From CAZSTA01 sp964609495 [NCBI: uncultured bacterium] (GTDB lineage: Bacteria > CAZSTA01), in NCBI GenBank assembly GCA_964609495.1, contig CAZSTA010000193.1, positions 1 through 6,791 on the forward strand: DNA of 6,791 bases, written 5' to 3'. The translations under genes were made by a program, and so were the position numbers. This document shows positions 1-6,512 of this stretch, piece after piece. The stretch's first letter is position 1. The number at the start of each line of letters is the position of its first letter. Under the pieces are notes generated by a model. The model was not told the DNA's origin, did not search any database, and saw only the letters and a program-made list of their open reading frames with translations.

Positions 1-2
1 CT

Positions 3-1283
3 GACACTTTTTCATTTATAGAAGCGCCGAATCCACTTTCTGATACAAATCCTACTTATCCACTAATTGAAAAAGAAGTTCCTGCTATCGGCGATCCCTT
101 TTTTGATCTTCGCTTTGGAACAATTCTCACCCGTGCGACAGAAATTGATGGCTATAGAGGAAGACACGAATATTCTCGTTTTGACCCTTTCAATAAAGAC
201 CAATCTATGATTATCTTGGATATAGAGGAGTTATGGAATATATACAGCACTCAGTCATTTCCCTATAACCAGGCCAGTAATCTGGTTATGGCAGTTCATC
301 TGGAGGAGCTTCGCTGGGATCCAAATGATCCGAACTTGATTTGGGGGGTAGATGAGTTCAGCATAAAGACGGTCGACGTATCGACCGGACAAACAACTGT
401 TATAAAGGATTTCTCACTGGATCCAATAATGGGCCCTATTATTGCCCAAGAAAATGTTTACCGGATCACTATGAAGGATGAGGGTGAATCATCTCTAGAT
501 AAGCGATACTGGGCGTTCTTTCTTCAAGGTGATGCCCAGGAGGATTATAACCAACGGTATATCTTTACCTGGGATAGAGATGCAGATACTATACTGGGGG
601 TATACGAGATCGCTCCTGACGAAACCGAACTTGACTGGATCGGTATGTCTCCCTTGGGTAACTGGGTCTTGATTGGTGGGGACTCGTATAATGGAGGCAA
701 CCTTGCGGGACTCACCATGGCAAATAAAGAACTTACCCAGTTCCATAGATTGGACTATACCACCGCTCATTCTGATGTAGGACTAGATACTGATGGGAAT
801 GAAGTTATTGTGATGCAAAATACAAGAACAGATTATATCGATTTGATCCCCATTGATCTAAATACCCGGCCAATTCTGGAGCTAGGTGGGAGTTATGAAA
901 ACACTAATCACATCCCCATCGTGCGGTTGTTTTATTCAGATGAATCTTCGCATGGATTTCAGGATGGTATCCATATCTCCTGTAATGTTCCCGGATATTG
1001 TGTGGTATCTACTACCATAGAGCCTGGACTGCAAGAACAAAATTGGTTGGATCGAACCATTATCTTAGTCAGACTGGACAAGCAGAATCCGCGTGTATTC
1101 TATTTAGCAAAGCTATATAACACAACTGAAAGTTACTGGGAAGAAACTCAGGCAACTATAACAAACGACGGTTCAAAAGTAGTCTGGGCGTCAAATTGGA
1201 ATCGGGCCGTTGGACAGGAAGAGGTTTTTTTGATGCAATTGACTATGCCACCCAATTGGAAAGAGCTAACTTCAAGGAGATGA
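3..1283 (+). CDS. TolB-like/PD40 beta-propeller protein, 5'-truncated by the window edge
   Basis: The frame is open from base 3 to the TGA at 1281-1283, giving 426 visible residues; the true start lies off the left edge. The ATG at 207 is not the start: it has no Shine-Dalgarno site, and the codons before it read as good protein, including RHEYSRFDPFN just upstream. Seen: no catalytic motif, but repeated beta-strand units typical of a propeller, such as WDPNDPNLIWGVDE followed by a strand with DVSTGQTTVIKDFS, and near the C-terminus ITNDGSKVVWASNW followed by EEVFLMQLTMPP. This pattern (Asp/Gly turn, aromatic strand end) matches TolB/PD40-type blades. Such proteins are usually exported or periplasmic and bind proteins or glycans; localisation cannot be judged because the N-terminus is missing. 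Partner and ligand are unknown. The family call is moderately sure, the function is not assigned. No terminator follows; a 7-bp inverted repeat spans the stop codon. Confidence 0.8.
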   Translation, partial: DTFSFIEAPNPLSDTNPTYPLIEKEVPAIGDPFFDLRFGTILTRATEIDGYRGRHEYSRFDPFNKDQSMIILDIEELWNIYSTQSFPYNQASNLVMAVHLEELRWDPNDPNLIWGVDEFSIKTVDVSTGQTTVIKDFSLDPIMGPIIAQENVYRITMKDEGESSLDKRYWAFFLQGDAQEDYNQRYIFTWDRDADTILGVYEIAPDETELDWIGMSPLGNWVLIGGDSYNGGNLAGLTMANKELTQFHRLDYTTAHSDVGLDTDGNEVIVMQNTRTDYIDLIPIDLNTRPILELGGSYENTNHIPIVRLFYSDESSHGFQDGIHISCNVPGYCVVSTTIEPGLQEQNWLDRTIILVRLDKQNPRVFYLAKLYNTTESYWEETQATITNDGSKVVWASNWNRAVGQEEVFLMQLTMPPNWKELTSRR

Positions 1284-1290
1284 GTTAGCT
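1264..1290 (+). repeat. Inverted repeat spanning the propeller gene stop codon
   Basis: AGCTAAC at 1264-1270 is exactly complementary to GTTAGCT at 1284-1290, with a 13-nt loop that contains an AAGGAG sequence and the TGA stop at 1281. No T-run follows, so it is not a standard factor-independent terminator. It could be an mRNA 3'-end hairpin, or chance. Confidence 0.3.
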
Positions 1291-1379
1291 GAAATTGTCC
1301 ACCTTGAACGGAAGGATATTATTGCCGTGCATCTGTCTGATGTTTGAGGTAATGATGATAAAGCTGGATTAGAAACATT

Positions 1380-1385
1380 TATAAT
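1380..1385 (+). promoter_or_regulatory. Candidate -10 box (TATAAT) upstream of trmO
   Basis: A perfect TATAAT lies 63 bases before the trmO start. There is no good -35 box at 16-18 nt spacing; the closest is TGATAA at 1356-1361 with 18 nt. In AT-rich DNA this could be chance, so it is only a weak candidate for a trmO promoter. Confidence 0.25.
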
Positions 1386-1435
1386 CGCCTTTTTCGTAAT
1401 TGCTGGGGTTAGGGCCGCTTCGATAATCTCGAACT

Positions 1436-1443
1436 GGAAGGTG
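1436..1443 (+). promoter_or_regulatory. Ribosome binding site of trmO
   Basis: GGAAGGTG contains an AAGG core that ends 7 nt before the ATG at 1449. It supports that ATG over the in-frame ATG at 1464 (codon 6). Confidence 0.6.
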
Positions 1444-1448
1444 AAATT

Positions 1449-1928
1449 ATGAATCAAATAATAATGCATCCAATCGGAATAATCCACTCGCCTTATAAAG
1501 AAGGTAAGGATATTCCTATCCAGGGGATTTTTAAGGACAAAATAGAGGCTTGGATCGAATTAGAAGATAAATATGTCAATGGCTTAAAAGACTTGGATAA
1601 ATTTAGTCATGCCATAATAATATACTATTTCCATAAGTCGCAGAGGGAGGAAATCGAAGGAAAACCGTTTCTTGAACAAAATAAACACGGGATATTCGCC
1701 ATAAGAAGCCCCCACCGCCCCAATCATATAGGACTCTCTATTGTAAAAATCAAGAGGATCGAGGGGAACAAAATGTATTTTACGGAAGTAGATGTTTTAG
1801 ATGGAACACCTCTTCTCGATATAAAACCCTACGTCAAACATTTTGATAGCCGAGAAAATGTTACTTCTGGCTGGTTAGATAAGCACTTCAAAAATGGAAA
1901 TATTCCGGATGAGACCATTATAAAATAA
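1449..1928 (+). CDS. trmO: TsaA/TrmO-family protein, predicted tRNA (N6-threonylcarbamoyladenosine37-N6)-methyltransferase
   Basis: The 159-residue product carries the whole TsaA (UPF0066) signature. PIGIIHSPYK is at residues 8-17, GLKDLDKFSHAIIIYYFHKS at 45-64, FAIRSPHRPNHIGLSIV at 83-99 and DVLDGTPLLDIKPYV at 115-129. Known family role: TrmO uses S-adenosylmethionine to methylate t6A at position 37 of ANN-decoding tRNAs (m6t6A), in the cytoplasm. E. coli TrmO is about 235 residues with a C-terminal extension; this protein is essentially the core domain, as in many archaeal and bacterial short forms. One signature position differs: RPNHIG rather than the usual RPNPIG. The start is backed by GGAAGGTG 7 nt upstream, and its ATG overlaps a TGA ending a possible gene remnant. 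The gene is more AT-rich than the downstream operon and unrelated to it in function, so recent acquisition is possible. Family is sure; the exact tRNA activity is inferred. Confidence 0.9.
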   Translation: MNQIIMHPIGIIHSPYKEGKDIPIQGIFKDKIEAWIELEDKYVNGLKDLDKFSHAIIIYYFHKSQREEIEGKPFLEQNKHGIFAIRSPHRPNHIGLSIVKIKRIEGNKMYFTEVDVLDGTPLLDIKPYVKHFDSRENVTSGWLDKHFKNGNIPDETIIK

Positions 1929-2018
1929 TAGAGGAGTAAATTGATTAATAAAAATCTCTAATTCCACCAAATACCAACTCAAAAAGAGGATATTACATAT
2001 TAAAGGAAAGAAATAAGG

Positions 2019-3824
2019 ATGAGTGAAAGAATAGGATTCGGGCTTCAGACTAAATTAATACTGATCTTCCTAATTATCACCCTCATCCCAATGGGAGTGG
2101 TGATGTATATAGCCTATCAGCGCGTCGCTGAACGTTTCAATACTATGGCTCAGGAGAGAATCAAGAATACCTTGCAACATATCGAGGAGGAATATAACAA
2201 TAAACAAAACGAGCTCCTAAACGAGGTAGAGAGGATATTAGAAGCGAGAAGCTTCGATATAAAGAGACTCCTGCTCCAAGGTCCCCAGTCGACACTCATT
2301 GATCTGGCAGTCGAGATGCGTGAAGCTCGAGGACTAGATATTCTGGAGATAGGCGATCAAGAGGGAACTGTCCTAGCTAAAGGAGATGAACGAGCTGGCT
2401 TTGGCTTCAGCCGGGGGGATGAGGAGGAGATCGAAAGAGCCTTGAAAGGAGAAACGGTTACGACGCTTTCCCGAGAGAGAAGATTAGGCAGAAATTATCT
2501 GATGATAGAGGCGATCGTGCCTATACGATATTCCAGCTCGAACATCGGCACCGTATTAGGAGGCTATATCCTTGATAAGAAATTCGCTCAGCGATTGAAA
2601 GAGGTAAGCTCAGCCGAGATAATCATCTTAAATGATGATGAGATCGAGACTTCCACTATAAATACCTCCAATGCGGGCGAGAGTCTCTATTCATATCTTC
2701 AACCGCTTCTAAGTAAAATCCATAAAGGGGGATATCTGGGTACTATCACCCTCTCTCAAGATAGATATAATCTCGGAAGTGTTCCTCTGAGAGCAACGAA
2801 TAAAGAGATACTAGGAACGATATTGATCGGTATCTCCGATAAGGAGAGAATGCAAACGATAAAGGATATGAGCCAACTTTTCCTTATTCTAGCTCTAGGA
2901 GGAGTTTTGATAGCTTCTGCCTTAGGATATTTCATCGCTAGAGGTATAACTCGCCCCATAAGGGAGTTAGTTCGAGGAGCTAAAGCCATCGCGGCTGGAG
3001 ATCTGGAGCACCAGATCATAACCAGATCGAGAGATGAGGTGGGAATGTTGGTAGGTGCTTTCAATCAGATGGCCACCGATCTAAAGGAAAATCGAGAGAG
3101 AAGGATCCGAGCGGAGAGGCTTGCCGCCTGGAGGGAAGTTGCTCGCAAGGTAGCTCATGAGATAAAAAATCCCCTATTTCCTATTCAACTCTCCATTCAA
3201 AGCCTCCGCTCGATGTATCAAGCGAATAGAGAGGGCTTTGAAGATATCTTCGATGATTGCACCACCACTGTTTTAGAAGAGGTGGAGGTTCTAAAGAATC
3301 TAGCTTCCTCCTTCTCCGAGTTCGCGAAGATGCCCACTCTGTATTTCAAATTAGATAATGTAAATGATATACTAAGGAGCGTCTTAGCTCCTTATATACA
3401 GGATGGATCCCCCTCCTATATTCATACAGAACAAAAGGTAGAGATCGAAGCTGATTATGATGATAATATCCCAGATACTATACTCGATAGGAAACAACTC
3501 AGCCAAGCTTTCTTAAATCTAATCTCCAATGCCTTAGATGCTATGGATGGAGGGGGGAAATTGAAGATAAAAACTGCCCTGGTAAGCTCTAATTCAGGAG
3601 AAAATGAGATCTGGGTGGAATTCACAGATAATGGTCCTGGCATACCAGAGCAGATAAGAGATAAGGTATTCAACCCCTACTTCACCACTAAGAAGACGGG
3701 AACTGGCTTAGGTTTAGCTATAACTAATAGGATTATAATAGATCATAGAGGGAGGATTGAAGTTCGGAGCGAGGAAGGAAAAGGCACTACCTTTACCCTT
3801 ATCCTTCCCACCAGCTCCAGTTAA
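2019..3824 (+). CDS. NtrY-like sensor histidine kinase with periplasmic Cache-like domain, HAMP, HisKA and HATPase
   Basis: The 601-residue membrane kinase presumably senses an extracytoplasmic signal and phosphorylates the regulator encoded 3 nt downstream. TM1 is at residues 13-32. Residues about 33-285 form the external sensor, a long helix followed by two alpha/beta halves ending VPIRYSSSNIGTVLGGYI and VPLRATNKEILGTILIGI, as in double-Cache sensors. TM2 is at 287-307 and HAMP at about 308-360 (ITRPIREL, AAGDLEHQI, DEVGMLVGAFNQM). The H-box EVARKVAHEIKNPLFPIQLS puts the phospho-acceptor at His380. The ATPase domain has an N-box with Asn500 and Asn504, DNGPGIP at 537-543, FNPYFTTKK at 551-559 and GTGLGL at 561-566. 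All catalytic boxes are intact. The REVARKVAHEIKNPL..IQLS H-box is NtrY-like, but unlike classical NtrY there are only two membrane segments and no PAS domain between HAMP and HisKA. The start is preceded by AAAGGA about 11 nt upstream. Ligand unknown. Confidence 0.93.
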   Translation: MSERIGFGLQTKLILIFLIITLIPMGVVMYIAYQRVAERFNTMAQERIKNTLQHIEEEYNNKQNELLNEVERILEARSFDIKRLLLQGPQSTLIDLAVEMREARGLDILEIGDQEGTVLAKGDERAGFGFSRGDEEEIERALKGETVTTLSRERRLGRNYLMIEAIVPIRYSSSNIGTVLGGYILDKKFAQRLKEVSSAEIIILNDDEIETSTINTSNAGESLYSYLQPLLSKIHKGGYLGTITLSQDRYNLGSVPLRATNKEILGTILIGISDKERMQTIKDMSQLFLILALGGVLIASALGYFIARGITRPIRELVRGAKAIAAGDLEHQIITRSRDEVGMLVGAFNQMATDLKENRERRIRAERLAAWREVARKVAHEIKNPLFPIQLSIQSLRSMYQANREGFEDIFDDCTTTVLEEVEVLKNLASSFSEFAKMPTLYFKLDNVNDILRSVLAPYIQDGSPSYIHTEQKVEIEADYDDNIPDTILDRKQLSQAFLNLISNALDAMDGGGKLKIKTALVSSNSGENEIWVEFTDNGPGIPEQIRDKVFNPYFTTKKTGTGLGLAITNRIIIDHRGRIEVRSEEGKGTTFTLILPTSSS

Positions 3825-3827
3825 ATT

Positions 3828-5195
3828 ATGTCTTCTGATAAAAGCACTATTCTCGTTGTTGATGATGAGAAGAATATACTGAGATCGCTATCAACCGCTC
3901 TCAAGATCGAGGGCTATGCCGTATTAACCGCTCAGGAAGGTGAGGAAGCCCTTCGACTTATAGAGGAGAAACCAATAGATCTGGTGATGCTGGACGTTTG
4001 GATGCCGGAGATGGATGGTTTAGATGTCCTGAAGAGAATAATGAAGATAAGACCAGATTTAGTCGTTATAATGATGTCTGGTCAAGCGACGATTGAGGCC
4101 GCGGTAAAAGCTACGAAGTTAGGAGCTTATGACTTCATCGAAAAGCCGATCTCGATCGAGAAGATCTCCCTTACGATAGAGAACACGCTCAAGTTCAAGC
4201 GTCTGGAAAGGGAAAACTTAACTTTACGGCAGGCAGTTGGGCAAAAGTATGTTATGATCGGAGAAAGCCCTGAGATGAGACGCCTCTTCGCCCAGATAAA
4301 GCAAGTAGCTCCTACTCATAGTCGGGTCCTCATCTCCGGGGAGAATGGAACTGGTAAGGAGTTAGTCGCTTGGGCGATCTACCAGAATAGCACTCGTCGC
4401 GATAAACCATTTGTCAAGGTCAATTGTGCCGCTATCCCTGAGGATCTTATTGAGAGCGAGCTTTTCGGACATGAGAAGGGAGCTTTCACCGGTGCCACTC
4501 AAATGCGTCATGGAAAGTTTGAGTTAGGGGATGGAGGGACGATCTTTCTCGATGAGGTGGGGGATATGAGTCTGAAGACTCAGGCTAAGGTATTGCGCGT
4601 CTTAGAGTCAGGAGAATTTGAACGCGTGGGAGGATCTAAGCCGATCACGGTGGATGTGCGTGTTATCACCGCAACGAATAAGGATCTCAAGGAGGAGATT
4701 CGCCAGGGAAACTTCCGTCAGGATCTATACTATCGCCTCAACGTTATTCCTATCTTTGTTCATCCTCTAAGGGAGAAGAGGGAGGACATCCCTCTGTTGA
4801 TCGAACATTTCCTTCACGAATTTTGTGAGGAATATGGAAAGAGACGGAAGCGGATGACTCCCGAGGCAATACAGATATTGAGGCGACACGATTGGCCCGG
4901 AAATATACGGGAATTGAAGAACATAGTCGAACGAATAGTGATTATGGTTCCGGGTGATGAGATCGATGTAGAAGATGTGCGCCCTCTATTTATGGAACCA
5001 GTTGATATCGGCACTTATGATGATGCTCTCTCCTTGAAGGACGCAGTCAATGAATTCGAGAGGGACTATATACTTCGCAAGTTGGAGGATAATGATTGGA
5101 ATGTCAGTCAAACGGCGGAGATTCTCAAGATCGAGAGGAGCCATCTTTACAAGAAGATGAGAAGCTACGGGATAAAGAAGCCCCAATATGCTTAG
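3828..5195 (+). CDS. NtrC-family sigma-54-dependent response regulator
   Basis: The 455-residue cytoplasmic regulator has the full receiver / AAA+ / Fis-type architecture. Receiver (6-120): acidic pair Asp12-Asp13, phospho-acceptor Asp56 in MLDVWMPEMDG, Ser84 and Lys106. AAA+ domain (about 140-375): Walker A GENGTGK at 171-177, sigma-54 contact loop GAFTGA at 218-223, Walker B IFLDE with Asp242-Glu243, and FRQDLYYRL with Arg297 and Arg303. The C-terminal Fis-like helix-turn-helix covers about 421-451 (NVSQTAEILKIERSHLYKKM). Family knowledge: phosphorylation drives oligomerisation and ATP hydrolysis that remodels RNA polymerase-sigma54 at -24/-12 promoters. It starts 3 nt after the kinase stop, with no purine-rich ribosome site in CCAGCTCCAGTTAAATT, so translation is probably coupled to the kinase gene. 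Every key residue is present. Target genes are not visible; it is not necessarily NtrC itself, since no nitrogen genes are nearby. Confidence 0.95.
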   Translation: MSSDKSTILVVDDEKNILRSLSTALKIEGYAVLTAQEGEEALRLIEEKPIDLVMLDVWMPEMDGLDVLKRIMKIRPDLVVIMMSGQATIEAAVKATKLGAYDFIEKPISIEKISLTIENTLKFKRLERENLTLRQAVGQKYVMIGESPEMRRLFAQIKQVAPTHSRVLISGENGTGKELVAWAIYQNSTRRDKPFVKVNCAAIPEDLIESELFGHEKGAFTGATQMRHGKFELGDGGTIFLDEVGDMSLKTQAKVLRVLESGEFERVGGSKPITVDVRVITATNKDLKEEIRQGNFRQDLYYRLNVIPIFVHPLREKREDIPLLIEHFLHEFCEEYGKRRKRMTPEAIQILRRHDWPGNIRELKNIVERIVIMVPGDEIDVEDVRPLFMEPVDIGTYDDALSLKDAVNEFERDYILRKLEDNDWNVSQTAEILKIERSHLYKKMRSYGIKKPQYA

Positions 5196-5206
5196 AAGAT
5201 CTTCTA
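5193..5206. promoter_or_regulatory. 14-bp perfect palindrome between regulator and dehydrogenase genes
   Basis: TAGAAGATCTTCTA is a perfect dyad that begins at the regulator's TAG stop codon. A third copy of the half-element TAGAA occurs at 5216-5220, 23 nt from the first, next to the ribosome site of the dehydrogenase gene. It could be an operator for a dimeric regulator, or a weak hairpin in the operon mRNA. No -24/-12 or good -35/-10 pair was seen beside it. Confidence 0.35.
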
Positions 5207-5218
5207 CAATAGTCTTAG

Positions 5219-5225
5219 AAAGGAG
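5219..5225 (+). promoter_or_regulatory. Ribosome binding site deciding the dehydrogenase start
   Basis: AAAGGAG lies 8 nt before ATG 5234 and 5 nt before the in-frame TTG at 5231. Spacing and codon choice both favour the ATG, so the frame was started at 5234 rather than at the adjacent TTG. Confidence 0.7.
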
Positions 5226-5233
5226 ATAAATTG

Positions 5234-6388
5234 ATGTCAACTGAAAGAGTGCGAGCCGCGGTTATGGCTGCCCCTGGTAAGATTGGAGTGCAAGAGTTTC
5301 CTCGCCCTTCCTTGGAGGAGGGAGCATTGTTAGTGAAAATGGAAATGTCTGGGATATGCGGGACCGATAAGCATACCTATAGAGGGGAGGGAATTCAATA
5401 TGGAGGGACTAAAGCAGAGACAAGAACTCCCTTCCCTATAATCCCCGGTCATGAAAACGTAGGGATCGTAGCGGAGATAACTAATAGAGCTTGTAAGGAT
5501 ATAGAGTTCAGCGGAAAGCCACTTAAGGAGGGTGATAGAGTGGTTATATGCCCCGACATCGTCTGTGGTAAATGCTATTACTGCAGATACATCGCTGGTT
5601 ATTTATGGTGTGATAACCCTAAAGGATATGGCAATATGAGCTGTGCAGACCCTCCTCATCTATTAGGGGGATGGTCTGAATATCTATACGTAATGCCCGC
5701 CAGTTATGTCTATAAAGTCCCAGAGGATATCCCTCCTCGAATTGCTGTTTTAGCAGAGCTAATGGCGGTCACCTATAACCTAGACAAAGCTAAGGAATTC
5801 TTCTCGATGTCAGGTGAACCATTCGGTTTCTGCGATACAGTAGTTGTGCAAGGCGTTGGCCCATTGGGATTATGTCATCTGATCAAAGCCCGGATGCTGG
5901 GAGCAGGAGACATTATCGCGATAGATAAATCCGAATTTCGCTTGAATATGGCTAAGGAGTTCGGAGCAGATTATATAATAAATATAAAGGATACTACTTC
6001 CGAGGATAGGATAGACTATGTAAGAGATTTAACTGAAGGAAGAGGAGCAGATGTAGTGATAGAATGCGCGGGAGTGCCTCAGGTTATCCCTGAAGGACTG
6101 GAGATGCTTCGTCGAGGAGGAATGTATATCGAAACTGGGAATTTCGTGGATATGGGAGAGGTATCAATTAACCCCCATCGTCATCTCTGTGCTAAGAACG
6201 TTCGCTTGATCGGCCTTACTAATCATCCTAATACTGGCTATGTCCCTACCCTCAAAGCGTTCAGAAAATATGGTCATATCTTTCCCTTCGAGAAGATAGT
6301 AACTCACTTCTATACCATAGATGAAGCGGATAAGGCCCTTGAGAAGTCGATGGAGATGGATAGCATGAAGGTAGTTATCACCCCCTAA
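5234..6388 (+). CDS. Zinc-dependent medium-chain alcohol/polyol dehydrogenase (MDR family), substrate unknown
   Basis: The 384-residue protein is a full-length NAD(P)-dependent medium-chain dehydrogenase of the threonine/sorbitol dehydrogenase-like group, oxidising an alcohol or sugar alcohol (or the reverse). The GroES-like catalytic domain has likely catalytic-zinc ligands Cys42 (SGICGTD), His73-Glu74 (IPGHEN) and Glu175 (AELMAV). The structural-zinc lobe has Cys111, 114, 117 and 126. Its spacing, C-X2-C-X2-C-X8-C, is one residue longer than the common X7 form. The Rossmann fold has GVGPLG at 207-212, and Asp231 at the end of the second strand (IIAIDKSE) suggests NAD rather than NADP. Later parts (GRGADVVIECAG, LEMLRRGGMYIETG) are typical of the family. 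It follows the regulator by 38 nt, with a strong AAAGGAG, in the same direction, and is followed by a terminator, so it is probably the last gene of the kinase-regulator operon. Motifs do not fix the substrate. Confidence 0.93.
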   Translation: MSTERVRAAVMAAPGKIGVQEFPRPSLEEGALLVKMEMSGICGTDKHTYRGEGIQYGGTKAETRTPFPIIPGHENVGIVAEITNRACKDIEFSGKPLKEGDRVVICPDIVCGKCYYCRYIAGYLWCDNPKGYGNMSCADPPHLLGGWSEYLYVMPASYVYKVPEDIPPRIAVLAELMAVTYNLDKAKEFFSMSGEPFGFCDTVVVQGVGPLGLCHLIKARMLGAGDIIAIDKSEFRLNMAKEFGADYIINIKDTTSEDRIDYVRDLTEGRGADVVIECAGVPQVIPEGLEMLRRGGMYIETGNFVDMGEVSINPHRHLCAKNVRLIGLTNHPNTGYVPTLKAFRKYGHIFPFEKIVTHFYTIDEADKALEKSMEMDSMKVVITP

Positions 6389-6429
6389 GTGATAATAGCG
6401 ATTAGAACTTGTGATCTATACCGTTATTT

Positions 6430-6470
6430 ATAGGCGTCGGATTTTTTGATTCGATGCCTATTATTTTTAT
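6430..6470 (+). terminator. Rho-independent terminator after the dehydrogenase gene
   Basis: ATAGGCGTCG (6430-6439) pairs with CGATGCCTAT (6452-6461) over 10 bp with one G-T wobble, and a 12-nt T-rich loop lies between them. TATTTTTAT follows at once. The site is 42 nt past the dehydrogenase stop and would end the kinase-regulator-dehydrogenase transcript. Confidence 0.8.
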
Positions 6471-6479
6471 CCATACCTC

Positions 6480-6508
6480 TTGACATTATTTATGACATAT
6501 GTTACAAT
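6480..6508 (+). promoter_or_regulatory. Near-consensus sigma-70 promoter with extended -10
   Basis: A perfect TTGACA at 6480-6485 is followed by exactly 17 nt and TACAAT at 6503-6508 (5 of 6 to TATAAT). TG at 6500-6501 makes an extended -10 (TG-N-TACAAT). It sits 10 nt downstream of the terminator's T-run, so it starts a new transcript to the right. Initiation is expected near 6513-6516. TGACAT occurs twice, at 6481-6486 and 6493-6498, a possible direct-repeat operator. Confidence 0.7.
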
Positions 6509-6512
6509 TCTA

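Larger units (their letters stand above)
1270..1452 (+). pseudogene. Possible decayed 3' end of a gene upstream of trmO
   Basis: Between the propeller gene and trmO, the frame starting at 1270 reads LQGDELAEIVHLERKDIIAVHLSDV, then TGA at 1345-1347, then about 34 more open codons ending ISNWKVKL and a TGA at 1450-1452. That last TGA overlaps the trmO ATG at 1449 as ATGA, the usual arrangement of coupled operon genes. No usable start codon with a ribosome site is present in the frame, and a TAA at 1267-1269 closes it upstream. The first segment (GD, I, then IIAVHLSDV) resembles the late barrel strand of sugar-phosphate isomerase/epimerase TIM barrels. That resemblance is short and could be coincidence; the second segment is not recognised. 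Best read as a gene remnant; a chance open frame remains possible. Confidence 0.25.

Noticed and set aside
207-209. ATG at 207 as the start of the propeller protein
   Set aside because: The frame is open to the window edge, upstream codons encode a protein-like sequence with the HEYSRFDPFN motif, and there is no ribosome site.
495-770. Minus-strand open frame inside the propeller gene
   Set aside because: Lies wholly opposite a better-supported coding frame, with no recognisable motif; a shadow.
1345-1347. TGA read as an amino acid (recoding or selenocysteine) in the spacer frame
   Set aside because: No other gene here has an internal TGA, no start codon precedes it, and no selenocysteine-insertion-like stem-loop was recognised; pseudogene decay is simpler.
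1272-1487. Minus-strand open frame across the spacer and the trmO start
   Set aside because: Antisense to trmO and to the candidate remnant, no ribosome site or domain; the + strand reading explains it better.
1929-2018. Promoter or terminator between trmO and the kinase gene
   Set aside because: Only a 5-bp TAGAG/CTCTA pairing with a 22-nt loop and no T-run; no -35/-10 or -24/-12 pair of acceptable quality.
2756-3064. Minus-strand open frames opposite the kinase gene (also at 3455-3673)
   Set aside because: Shadows of the kinase TM2/HAMP and ATPase coding regions.
4814-5014. Minus-strand open frames opposite the regulator's end (also 4986-5240)
   Set aside because: Antisense to the AAA+/Fis domain coding sequence, no motif or ribosome site.
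5196-5230. Sigma-54 (-24/-12) promoter before the dehydrogenase gene
   Set aside because: No GG-N10-GC pattern was found in the spacer by eye.
5231-5233. TTG at 5231 as the dehydrogenase start
   Set aside because: It adds only one residue, its spacing from AAAGGAG is short (5 nt), and the ATG right after it has ideal spacing.
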